DNA of 25,948 bases. Source: a virus. Below, in pieces: positions 6,975-12,290 of this stretch (the stretch's first letter is position 1; each line of letters begins with the position of its first letter). The stretch spans positions 1-25,948 of the IMG/VR virus record IMGVR_UViG_3300001733_000059; one strand, written 5' to 3'. The translations under genes were made by a program, and so were the position numbers. The notes below the pieces were generated by a model, which had not been told where the DNA came from, did no database searches, and saw only the letters and a list, made by a program, of their open reading frames with translations.

Positions 6975-7297
6975 TCGGCTGCCCTCAGTTCAACAGCATC
7001 GCGGCGGGCCTGAATGTTCGCACTGGCCTCCCAAGCGCTGTCAGCCTGGGCGCATTCAAAGCCATGTTCTGTTTCAACATAAGCCTTGATGCGTTCGTAC
7101 CAATCGCCTTCGTTCAGATCCATGTCGCCAGTAACGTACCGCTTCTGCAGAAACCCGGTCGGCTCGTATTTTCCGCAGAATATTTGGAAGTACGGCTCGT
7201 CGTGCTTGCCTTGCGAGACATACGTGCAGTCGAGTTCCGCGAGAATCCAATCGCCGTGCTTGATCGGGTATGCGAAGTTGAATGTTGTGTCTGACAT
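6971..7297 (-). CDS. Hypothetical protein (108 aa)
   Basis: The start at ATG 7297 is chosen because AGGAGA lies just upstream; a GTG at 7318 would place that site inside the coding region. The protein begins MSDTTFNFAYPIKHGDWILA and has several aromatic, beta-rich stretches (YFQIFCGKYEPTGFLQKRYV) and a C-terminal helix rich in Ala. No family is recognised. It follows the structured stretch at 7311-7588 directly, so its translation or transcription may be affected by that structure. Confidence 0.75.
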   Translation of the reverse strand: MSDTTFNFAYPIKHGDWILAELDCTYVSQGKHDEPYFQIFCGKYEPTGFLQKRYVTGDMDLNEGDWYERIKAYVETEHGFECAQADSAWEASANIQARRDAVELRAAE

Positions 7298-7310
7298 ATC
7301 GCGTCTCCTA

Positions 7311-7588
7311 TGTTTCACCCGAAACCCCGGCCCACTGTTGCCAGCGCCGGGGAGTGGGGGATAAATCCCAGTGCAAGAGGCCGGTCGCTACTCCGGCTGG
7401 CTTTCTATGGGTGTGTGCACCACTCTCCATAGGTCTTGGCTTTTTGCGGCCAATCCGTCGTCCTTCGGCCTAAATAAAGGAGCAACCCTCTATCCTGCGT
7501 GTCTGCTTTCCACGCCGCTCTTGCACCCCGAAAGCCCCGCCACTCAGAGAGCCGAGGCAATGGGGCCTACAGGCCGATGGGGTGGGGG
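7311..7588 (-). ncRNA. Candidate structured noncoding RNA or leader region in early operon
   Basis: This gene-free stretch is GC-rich and full of inverted repeats: 7325-7331 with 7346-7352 (CCCCGGC/GCCGGGG), 7358-7369 (GGGAT AA ATCCC), 7380-7384 with 7393-7397 (GCCGG/CCGGC), 7405-7410 with 7427-7432 (CTATGG/CCATAG), 7436-7440 with 7449-7453 (TTGGC/GCCAA), and 7564-7575 (GGCC TACA GGCC). They would form consecutive stem-loops in the leftward transcript. Its place near the head of the early operon would suit an attenuator, antiterminator or antisense RNA, like C4 of phages P1/P7 by position, though I cannot match any family by sequence. A 40-codon frame (7308-7430) exists but lacks a ribosome-binding site. 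Confidence 0.45.
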
Positions 7589-7819
7589 TTAGATGGTCGC
7601 AAAAATCACCGGGAATTTGGCAATAGGCCGACCGCAATGTAACGCCACAAACTGAACGGCGCGGCCCTCGTTACATTTTGCGGCTGCGACATCCCGCGCC
7701 ATCGATCTTGCGACCTTGCGCGCTTCGTCTGGTGTATCGCACTCACTGACCTGAATTGAGTTTCCCCAATCGTCATGCATTACAACGCTGTTACACCAAG
7801 GCTGCTTTAACTTAGGCAT
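7589..7819 (-). CDS. Hypothetical small protein (76 aa)
   Basis: The protein begins MPKLKQPWCNSVVMHDDWGN and continues with a helix (PDEARKVARSMARDVAAAKC) and a hydrophobic strand at the end. The frame also has an ATG at 7831, but GGAGAGAG lies between the two ATGs and is ideally placed for the one at 7819. It shares a 20-base leader, including the ribosome-binding site and ATG, with the 42-aa gene just upstream. Family and function unknown. Confidence 0.72.
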   Translation of the reverse strand: MPKLKQPWCNSVVMHDDWGNSIQVSECDTPDEARKVARSMARDVAAAKCNEGRAVQFVALHCGRPIAKFPVIFATI

Positions 7820-7836
7820 GTCTCTCTCCATGTGTT
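7817..7836 (-). repeat. Copy 1 of duplicated 20-base translation-start leader
   Basis: This 20-base segment is identical to 7976-7995. On the minus strand it carries ACACATGG, then the ribosome-binding site GGAGAGAG, then the start ATG of the 76-aa gene. The sequence diverges immediately outside it. Confidence 0.85.
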
Positions 7837-7849
7837 CGGGCGATGGGGG

Positions 7850-7978
7850 TTATGAGAGGGTAGAGACAACAAGACGGTGATATTCCGCATCACCGATCAT
7901 TCCTAACTCGCGCCACCGGAAGATTTCCTGAAGGCGTTCTTTGCGGGCTTTGCGTTTTGCGAAATAAGCGTTTTGCAT
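7850..7978 (-). CDS. First gene of leftward operon, small basic protein (42 aa)
   Basis: The frame from ATG 7978 to TAA at 7850-7852 encodes MQNAYFAKRKARKERLQEIF then RWRELGMIGDAEYHRLVVST and LS. The N-terminal half is very basic and helical, suggesting nucleic-acid binding, much as lambda N is a small basic protein in this position; there is no sequence evidence for antitermination. GGAGAGAG precedes the ATG at good distance. The predicted promoter at 8005-8033 would start transcription about 20 bases upstream. The end of the gene contains a perfect 7-base inverted repeat (7875-7895). Confidence 0.72.
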   Translation of the reverse strand: MQNAYFAKRKARKERLQEIFRWRELGMIGDAEYHRLVVSTLS

Positions 7979-7995
7979 GTCTCTCTCCATGTGTT
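7976..7995 (-). repeat. Copy 2 of duplicated 20-base translation-start leader
   Basis: Exact duplicate of 7817-7836, here serving the 42-aa first gene. It lies between the predicted transcription start and the ATG. Confidence 0.85.
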
Positions 7996-8004
7996 GATAG
8001 AGAG

Positions 8005-8033
8005 AATATAATTCGCGTTTAGAGAATTTACAA
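8005..8033 (-). promoter_or_regulatory. Leftward early promoter (PL-like)
   Basis: On the minus strand TTGTAA (8028-8033) and TATATT (8005-8010) are separated by exactly 17 bases, a good sigma-70-type promoter. It points into the leftward operon, with initiation near 7998. The operator-like AATTCGC at 8010-8016 overlaps the -10 and spacer, so a bound repressor would block it. Confidence 0.65.
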
Positions 8034-8046
8034 GAATAAAATTCGC
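8010..8046. promoter_or_regulatory. Left operator region: two AATTCGC elements
   Basis: AATTCGC occurs at 8010-8016 and 8040-8046, 30 bases apart in the same orientation, close to three helical turns. The same element occurs at the right switch region (8794-8839). Sharing between both early promoters is what is expected of operators for the adjacent repressor, as with lambda OL and OR. Confidence 0.5.
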
Positions 8047-8069
8047 ATATGCAGGCAAAATTTTTTAGC

Positions 8070-8771
8070 CTAGAAACTATGCACTTCTTCCCACGGAATA
8101 ACTCGGTGAATACAAAGCACGTGGCTTGTGTCTATTTCAATTTCAGATTCGGGGTTGTGTTGTTGCAGGATAAGGGCGCGTTCGGTGCGACGTACAAGCC
8201 GTTTGCAGAGCGCCCGCGCATCTTCCGTCTCGCTGGCCTTGGTCTGCACTATTACATAGTCACCGGGGCGGGGCGGGCGGTTCTGGTCAACAAACACGAC
8301 CTCACCTGGAAAGTATCTCGGAGCCATACTGTCGTTTTCAATATATAGAGCGTACACGGCCTTCCCCATGAGTGTTGGCGGTCTGCGCAAATGTTCAATG
8401 GTGCTGTCTGTAAACTGGAACGAGCCCTCAGAGGAACCGGCTGCGGTTCCTGCTACAGGAATATCTTTGGGCCATTGTTTCGGATCTATTTCTTGCTCTT
8501 GTTGAGGCAATGTAGGGGCGCGATTAGGGCGCACACCCTCTAACAATCCCTGTTCAACCCCATGCCTGAGCCATATTTCCGACACTTTCAAGGCATCCGC
8601 CAGCTTGGGAATAGTGTCACCTCGCGGTGAATCTACTTCTCCCGCCATGTACTTGCGGATAAGCGTGGCCTGAATGCCGGTTCGGGTCGCCATATCAACG
8701 GCAGACCAGCCCTTTTCAGTCATTTTATCCACGAGTCTTAGGTGCCATGTGTTCATGGGGCGGATATTCAT
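8070..8771 (-). CDS. CI/LexA-type phage repressor with S24 peptidase domain (233 aa)
   Basis: The N-terminal helix-turn-helix runs at about residues 20-45 (MATRTGIQATLIRKYMAGEV). A linker with candidate Ala-Gly cleavage sites (PVAGTAAGSSEG, near residues 106-117) follows. The S24/LexA domain has the catalytic serine in IENDSMAPRYFPGE (about residue 148) and lysine in ALCKRLVRR (about 190). This predicts RecA-stimulated self-cleavage and prophage induction on DNA damage. The start is ATG 8771; GTG 8774 and ATG 8756 are also in frame. It is divergent from the Cro-like gene, with shared operator elements between them. The length is typical of CI-like repressors. Confidence 0.92.
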   Translation of the reverse strand: MNIRPMNTWHLRLVDKMTEKGWSAVDMATRTGIQATLIRKYMAGEVDSPRGDTIPKLADALKVSEIWLRHGVEQGLLEGVRPNRAPTLPQQEQEIDPKQWPKDIPVAGTAAGSSEGSFQFTDSTIEHLRRPPTLMGKAVYALYIENDSMAPRYFPGEVVFVDQNRPPRPGDYVIVQTKASETEDARALCKRLVRRTERALILQQHNPESEIEIDTSHVLCIHRVIPWEEVHSF

Positions 8772-8793
8772 CACATATCTGCCAAGAATGCGC

Positions 8794-8839
8794 GCGAATT
8801 ATTTTGCTTGAAACGCGAAACAAATTCCATTAAATTCGC
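8794..8839. promoter_or_regulatory. Right operator region between repressor and Cro-like gene
   Basis: GCGAATT at 8794-8800, GCGAAAC at 8815-8821 and AATTCGC at 8833-8839 lie within 46 bases. The first two are direct copies 21 bases apart; the last two form a 25-base imperfect palindrome. The elements overlap the rightward promoter and the region from which the repressor must be transcribed, as expected for cooperative repressor/Cro operators. Confidence 0.55.
8808..8836 (+). promoter_or_regulatory. Rightward early promoter (PR-like)
   Basis: TTGAAA (8808-8813) and TAAATT (8831-8836) are separated by 17 bases. The predicted initiation point, about 7 bases after the -10, falls at or next to the ATG at 8844, so the Cro-like message may be leaderless. 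The operator-like elements cover both the spacer and the -10. Confidence 0.5.
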
Positions 8840-8843
8840 ATTT

Positions 8844-9035
8844 ATGGATGCAAACACAATAATCATGGCCCTTGGTGGCGTCGATGCTGCGGCTGCGTTA
8901 TGCGGCATTAAAGCATCCGCTGTTCGCAAGTGGCGACAGAACGGCGTTCCCTCAAAGCATTGGGCGATCATCGTTAGGTCCTCTGACTTTACGTTTGAGC
9001 AACTTGCGCGATTGGATGCGCAAGAGGCGGCGTAG
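8844..9035 (+). CDS. Cro-like small helix-turn-helix regulator (63 aa)
   Basis: The protein begins MDANTIIMALGGVDAAAALC and has a helix-turn-helix in VDAAAALCGIKASAVRKWRQ with the typical NGVPSKHW turn after it, as in Cro/YdaS-like phage regulators. It is divergent from the CI-type repressor, exactly where Cro lies in lambdoid phages. The ATG at 8844 has no visible ribosome-binding site; the frame extends upstream to 8742 but that would run through the operators and the repressor start. It would repress early transcription and favour the lytic route. Confidence 0.82.
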   Translation: MDANTIIMALGGVDAAAALCGIKASAVRKWRQNGVPSKHWAIIVRSSDFTFEQLARLDAQEAA

Positions 9036-9138
9036 CACAGCCTTCAGTGGCGTCGATATGTGAACAGGTCTTTTCATGGCCTCAAGATGACGCCGATCAA
9101 AAGGCAACGCCAGTACAACGAATAGGGAAATTTACACG

Positions 9139-9627
9139 ATGACAACGATCAAGCCCCGGCCTCCTGAGACTTTCGCCAGCGTCGTGACGCGGATTGCCGA
9201 CGTTGTGAGGGTCGAATACATCGCGGCCCATGTAGAGGTCAGCGCCTCATCGGTTTACGCCTGGATGGACCCTGATCGGAAGCATCTGCCGACCGTATCG
9301 CAGGCCGCTGTCCTAGATCGGCTGTATTATCAGGTTAAGGGCGACACGCCACTTGCGGCGATGATGATGACGCGGGCGATGATTGCGCCGCCTCCCGCTG
9401 TTGGTCCCTTGCATGATGAAATCATGGATCTGCCCGCTGCCCTTGGTCGCGTGGTCGATGCGGTCAAAAGCGCATTGCATCCAGAAGGGCCGGGTGGCGC
9501 GACGATCACCCGGTATGAACTGGACGACATAGAGAAGTCGTGCCGGTCCCTTATGGATGAAATCAAGCATGTACGCGAGGCGGCAAAGCAAGGCTGCGTC
9601 ACCCTCGTTTGCGAAGGGAAAATCTAA
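9139..9627 (+). CDS. Putative DNA-binding regulator in cII-like position (162 aa)
   Basis: Residues 14-50 (VVTRIADVVRVEYIAAHVEV then SASSVYAWMDPDRKHLP) look like a helix-turn-helix with a helix-ending Trp, as seen in phage regulators. The rest contains DEIMDLPAALGRVVDAVKSA and a C-terminal helical region. It lies after the Cro-like gene and before a strong terminator, the place of cII in lambdoid phages, though I see no close CII similarity. It may regulate lysogeny or replication gene expression. Confidence 0.75.
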   Translation: MTTIKPRPPETFASVVTRIADVVRVEYIAAHVEVSASSVYAWMDPDRKHLPTVSQAAVLDRLYYQVKGDTPLAAMMMTRAMIAPPPAVGPLHDEIMDLPAALGRVVDAVKSALHPEGPGGATITRYELDDIEKSCRSLMDEIKHVREAAKQGCVTLVCEGKI

Positions 9628-9665
9628 TGAGACACGCGCGGGTAATTCCCTGTTCTCCGCGCGTC

Positions 9666-9704
9666 GGGAGCGCGGTCCCGTCATCCTGCCAGATGCGCGC
9701 TCCC
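9666..9704 (+). other. Long-stem inverted repeat in intergenic region
   Basis: GGGAGCGCG at 9666-9674 pairs perfectly with CGCGCTCCC at 9696-9704 around a 21-base loop. No T-tract follows. The 177-base gap (9628-9804) holds this hairpin and the terminator below and no gene that I can support. Confidence 0.6.
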
Positions 9705-9761
9705 ACCTATTCAGGCTCCGGCCTGTACCGAGGCCCTATCGGGCGTTTCCTCCCTGAAACT

Positions 9762-9793
9762 GCCGGGGGCGCAAATGTCCCCGGCGCTTTTTT
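9762..9793 (+). terminator. Rho-independent terminator
   Basis: GCCGGGG (9762-9768) pairs with CCCCGGC (9779-9785) around a 10-base loop and is followed by GC and six T (9788-9793). It lies after the regulator gene and just before the replication operon, as a site where early transcription stops unless antiterminated. Confidence 0.85.
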
Positions 9794-9804
9794 AGGAGTT
9801 TGAT

Positions 9805-10320
9805 ATGTCAGATAGACAATCAGCATTGTTGAAAGCAGCGAGAGAGTGCGCCGATGGATCGGATTCTATTGAAGTCGCCCGCGATGCCCTTATCGCGCGG
9901 TTGAAGGCAGAACAATCCCTTATGGATGAATTGATCAACACCCATCTCCCGAGCATCGCTTCTGCCCTTGTGCGGAGGTGTTTCGGCAATGACAGGAGAG
10001 ATCCAGCATGGCCCAGCGGCGCAACATCTGCCGAACCATCCAAGCAAAAGATGAACCTGCAACGTGTGCATGAAGGGGCTGTTAAGCGCTTCCAATTGCT
10101 GGAAAGCCGCCTGCCCAACACTGGGCGCGAACTTCAATCAGCCACGAAATCCGACGTTCTTGGGGCGGCAGATTATTACCGCGTCTATGCCAAGACCTAT
10201 TCGATCCGTGAGAAGTGGTTGGGTCTGATCGCAGGCGGCATGCAGGACAATGACACAGTGGGCACTCGCTACAACGAGGCTCAGTTGGAAGAACTTAAAC
10301 AGAAGGTTGAAACCGAATAG
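9805..10320 (+). CDS. Hypothetical protein (171 aa)
   Basis: An AGGAGT site precedes the ATG. The protein is largely helical and charged: SDRQSALLKAARECADGSDS at the start, a conserved-looking segment (SLMDELINTHLPSIASALVR), and a C-terminal helix ending LEELKQKVETE. I do not recognise it. Its stop codon lies inside the first small hairpin of the repeated RNA structure at 10319-10507, so the end of translation could influence folding of that element. Function unknown. Confidence 0.75.
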   Translation: MSDRQSALLKAARECADGSDSIEVARDALIARLKAEQSLMDELINTHLPSIASALVRRCFGNDRRDPAWPSGATSAEPSKQKMNLQRVHEGAVKRFQLLESRLPNTGRELQSATKSDVLGAADYYRVYAKTYSIREKWLGLIAGGMQDNDTVGTRYNEAQLEELKQKVETE

Positions 10321-10507
10321 CACCGAAATGTGCTGACCTGCCCAGAAAATGTTTGAAAGCCAGCCTAAGAATGGCAGGTCGAATTTCCCGAAAGGGATGG
10401 GGTGCCCAGCTTGGGAGTGAAAGCCATCCAGTATTTGGCACCCCAAACATTCCGCTACGGCGGCGCGGCCCATCGCAGAAATGAAAGCCACATCCCCATT
10501 GGCCGCG
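10319..10507 (+). ncRNA. Candidate three-module guide-like RNA (bridge-RNA-like) upstream of IS110-like gene
   Basis: Three large hairpins repeat with an exact 64-base period. Stems: GACCTGCC (10335-10342) with GGCAGGTC (10373-10380); TGGGGTGCC (10398-10406) with GGCACCCCA (10437-10445); CGCGGCC (10464-10470) with GGCCGCG (10501-10507). Each closes a loop of exactly 30 bases: CA, nine variable bases, T, then GAAAGCCA (10355, 10419, 10483), nine variable bases and T. Stem bases differ yet pairing is kept, which is compensatory change among modules. Small hairpins abut the first two (10319-10334, AGCAC/GTGCT; 10386-10397, TCCC GAAA GGGA) and a weaker one lies near the third (10452-10460). An alternative GCCA/TGGC pairing with a 9-base loop is possible in all three modules. 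IS110 elements encode bridge RNAs beside the recombinase; guide function here is inference. Confidence 0.7.
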
Positions 10508-10523
10508 ATAAAAGGAGAAGACG

Positions 10524-11342
10524 ATGCCAAGAGACGGTGACATTGATCTGACATTGCACGAACTGGTGTTTCACTGGCGTCGTCGCTGTGTCTGGGAAAA
10601 GGAAAAGGTTGCTCTGGACAATCGCATCGCTGCGACGTGTCGGCAGTTTTTCCCTGACCTAGAGGGAGAGGCGCAGGCAAAGAAAGCCCAGACCCTTGCG
10701 GCACGGGTTCGCAAAGGCGAGTCCGGTGTACAGGAAAGCCAAGCCGCGCTGTTCATTGTTCCCCTGCTTATGCTTCAAAAGCCCTTGGTTGACACCATGA
10801 AGGAAATCGACAAGCAGGAAATTATCCCGCTCGTTCGGACACTCCCTGTCTATCAATTCATGAAGGACGTTCCGGGTTTGGGAGAGAAGGGCCTTGCTTG
10901 CCTGATTGCAGAAGTCGGTCTTGGCGAGAATGGCGGCGGCCTGTCTGACTACCCAAACCATCGCCACGTCTGGAAGCGCTTAGGTCTTGCGCCCTTGAAC
11001 GGGAAGGCGGCAAGCCAATGGCGACGGGAAGGCGGTCTGTCCAAGGATGAATGGACGGCACTGGGATATGCGCCAAGTCGTCTAGGGCGTGTGTTTGGGA
11101 ACGTCACCGCCCCCATGATCCAACACAAGAAAAAAAGCCGCTACGGCGTGGTCTACACCGCGCGTAGGGAGCATACCGCTGTAACGCATCCAGACTGGTC
11201 CAAAGGCCACTCTCACAATGATGCGATGCGCGTTATGACCAAGGCTCTCGTTCGTGACCTTTGGGTCGCGTGGAACCAGCCCACCCTATCAGTGCAAGCC
11301 ACTCGGCCCTTGGCTGGTTCCAACTTACAGGTGGCGGCATGA
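10524..11342 (+). CDS. IS110-family C-terminal (Transposase_20-like) protein lacking RuvC-like domain (272 aa)
   Basis: Residues 116-132 (VPGLGEKGLACLIAEVG) form a helix-hairpin-helix start, followed by HVWKRLGLAPLNGKAASQWR (149-168) and a helical tail with SHNDAMRVMTKALVRDLW (230-247). This is the order of the IS110/IS116/IS902 C-terminal domain, whose conserved serine could correspond to Ser164. The N-terminal part (residues 1-110) is helical or coiled-coil and lacks the DEDD RuvC-like domain that starts normal IS110 recombinases of about 330-420 aa. AAGGAG precedes the ATG. The stop overlaps the ninG-like start as ATGA, so it is part of the phage operon, not a recent insertion, which suggests domestication. 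It follows the repeated RNA structure directly. Family assignment is by pattern, without alignment. Confidence 0.7.
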   Translation: MPRDGDIDLTLHELVFHWRRRCVWEKEKVALDNRIAATCRQFFPDLEGEAQAKKAQTLAARVRKGESGVQESQAALFIVPLLMLQKPLVDTMKEIDKQEIIPLVRTLPVYQFMKDVPGLGEKGLACLIAEVGLGENGGGLSDYPNHRHVWKRLGLAPLNGKAASQWRREGGLSKDEWTALGYAPSRLGRVFGNVTAPMIQHKKKSRYGVVYTARREHTAVTHPDWSKGHSHNDAMRVMTKALVRDLWVAWNQPTLSVQATRPLAGSNLQVAA

Positions 11343-11788
11343 AGATAGTCGCAGCAGACAAGCATTTTTCAAGGTTGGTTCGCATGCGGGCCAACTGGAC
11401 GTGTGAGCGCTGCGGCAAGTATCACGGTCACAACACAGGCGCGCTGGACTGTTCCCATTTTTATGGTCGCGGCTCTACATCGACCCGCTGGCACCACCAG
11501 AATGCAGTCGCGCACTGCTACGGATGCCACGCATATCTTGGAAGCCGTCCTGTTGAATTTGAGGATTGGATGCGGAAACGCTCCGGCGATGATGTCGTTG
11601 ATAGACTGCTATACATCCATCATTTGCGCGTCAAAATACCGAACTCTGATTGGCGCATTATTTCCGCCGATCTGTTGGCGCAAACGAAGGTGATGCAGTG
11701 TGGTGATCAGTTTGAGACACCAGCTATCATCCTCTTGGCAATCGACCATGCTGATAAAATGAAGCGCTTGCGGGCAGGTGGTCTATGA
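11339..11788 (+). CDS. ninG: NinG/Rap-like recombination nuclease (149 aa)
   Basis: The start ATG 11339 overlaps the preceding stop. Cysteines CERCGKYHGH (about residues 22-31), then DCSHFYGRGSTSTRWHHQNA and HCYGCHAYLG match the zinc-bound, HNH-like core of the NinG (lambda Rap) family. Lambda Rap is a structure-specific endonuclease that resolves recombination intermediates. The 149-aa form is shorter than lambda NinG (about 200 aa), with the N-terminal coiled part missing, as in many phage homologues. With NinB, SSB and the Sak-like protein it completes a recombination set split across the two divergent operons. Confidence 0.85.
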   Translation: MKIVAADKHFSRLVRMRANWTCERCGKYHGHNTGALDCSHFYGRGSTSTRWHHQNAVAHCYGCHAYLGSRPVEFEDWMRKRSGDDVVDRLLYIHHLRVKIPNSDWRIISADLLAQTKVMQCGDQFETPAIILLAIDHADKMKRLRAGGL

Positions 11789-11973
11789 CTGACCTACTCC
11801 ACCCCTCAGTACAGGCTCGTATAGCGCTGCACGGTGCCATCAAGGCCCAATCCCAGGCAAAGGCAGCTTACGACCGCGCTGTCCTCATCAACAGCACGCA
11901 GGCGCGCTCTAAGTGCGAGAAGGTACTCCGAGACGCAACCACTCGCGTGATGGCATTGGAGAAGCTGCTGTGA
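11785..11973 (+). CDS. Small helical hypothetical protein (62 aa)
   Basis: The protein begins MTDLLHPSVQARIALHGAIK and is Ala-rich and probably all helical (SQAKAAYDRAVLINSTQARS), ending MALEKLL. The ATG overlaps the ninG-like stop and its own stop overlaps the next GTG start. Packing supports it as real; function is unknown. Confidence 0.7.
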   Translation: MTDLLHPSVQARIALHGAIKAQSQAKAAYDRAVLINSTQARSKCEKVLRDATTRVMALEKLL

Positions 11974-12290
11974 CCCACGACACCGCCAAGGACTGCCACG
12001 ATAGCTACACAGAGGCATGCTTTGCCCTTGCTGAGATATGCAAGCCGCCCGGTTGGGTGTGCCCTGCCAGAGTAAAGGGCGCGACCTGTGTGCGCCGTGG
12101 TCGATGCTTGGAGGCGATGCGCTGCATCGATAACGGCAAGAGCCTTGGTCGGGACTGCTTCCAGGCCGGTGGTCACTGCACCAACCGGCTGTGTGTGCGC
12201 GGATGCGTGAAGATTCAGAAGCCCGAACATATCAGCGCGCCAATCGCGCGGTTTATGGAGAAGTTAAATGGCGCGTATCAGGACGATTAA
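11970..12290 (+). CDS. Cysteine-rich hypothetical protein (106 aa)
   Basis: A GTG at 11970 overlaps the upstream stop as GTGA and is the best start; an upstream in-frame extension would overlap the previous gene by 60 bases. The protein has 11 cysteines in 106 residues (for example EICKPPGWVCP, TCVRRGRC, GHCTNRLCVRGC), suggesting one or more zinc or disulfide clusters. The C-terminal tail (AKFMEK-like helix, PIARFMEKLNGAY) overlaps the next gene by 23 bases. I do not recognise the family; nucleic-acid binding would be a reasonable guess only. Confidence 0.65.
   Translation: MTHDTAKDCHDSYTEACFALAEICKPPGWVCPARVKGATCVRRGRCLEAMRCIDNGKSLGRDCFQAGGHCTNRLCVRGCVKIQKPEHISAPIARFMEKLNGAYQDD

Noticed and set aside
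7398-7405. GAAAGCCA on the minus strand within the structured stretch, the same octamer as in the three-module RNA.
   Set aside because: The surrounding stems and loop length do not match the 64-base module, and about one chance copy is expected in both strands of the window.
7308-7430. A 40-codon minus-strand frame in the structured stretch.
   Set aside because: It lacks a ribosome-binding site and its bases are largely occupied by stems; more likely fortuitous.
7875-7895. A perfect 7-base inverted repeat with a 7-base loop, considered as a terminator.
   Set aside because: It lies within the 42-aa coding sequence and has no following T-tract on the minus strand.
8054-8070. A small A/T-rich inverted repeat after the repressor gene, considered as its terminator.
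   Set aside because: The stem is three G-C pairs with a mismatch and the T-run is in the loop, so it is too weak to call.
8600-8610. An 11-base match between loop 2 of the repeated RNA (CCAGCTTGGGA) and the repressor gene, suggesting a guide target or antisense pairing.
   Set aside because: About two such 11-base matches are expected by chance between a 190-base RNA and both strands of this window, and the match crosses the constant CA and does not involve the right arm.
10335-10507. A CRISPR array or integron attC cluster, given regular spacing and hairpins.
   Set aside because: Only the 8-base core is constant, stems vary, and no cas or integron integrase gene is present.
10319-11342. A complete mobile IS110 insertion sequence.
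   Set aside because: The gene lacks the RuvC-like domain, no second end or interrupted gene is visible, and the stop overlaps the next operon gene by four bases.
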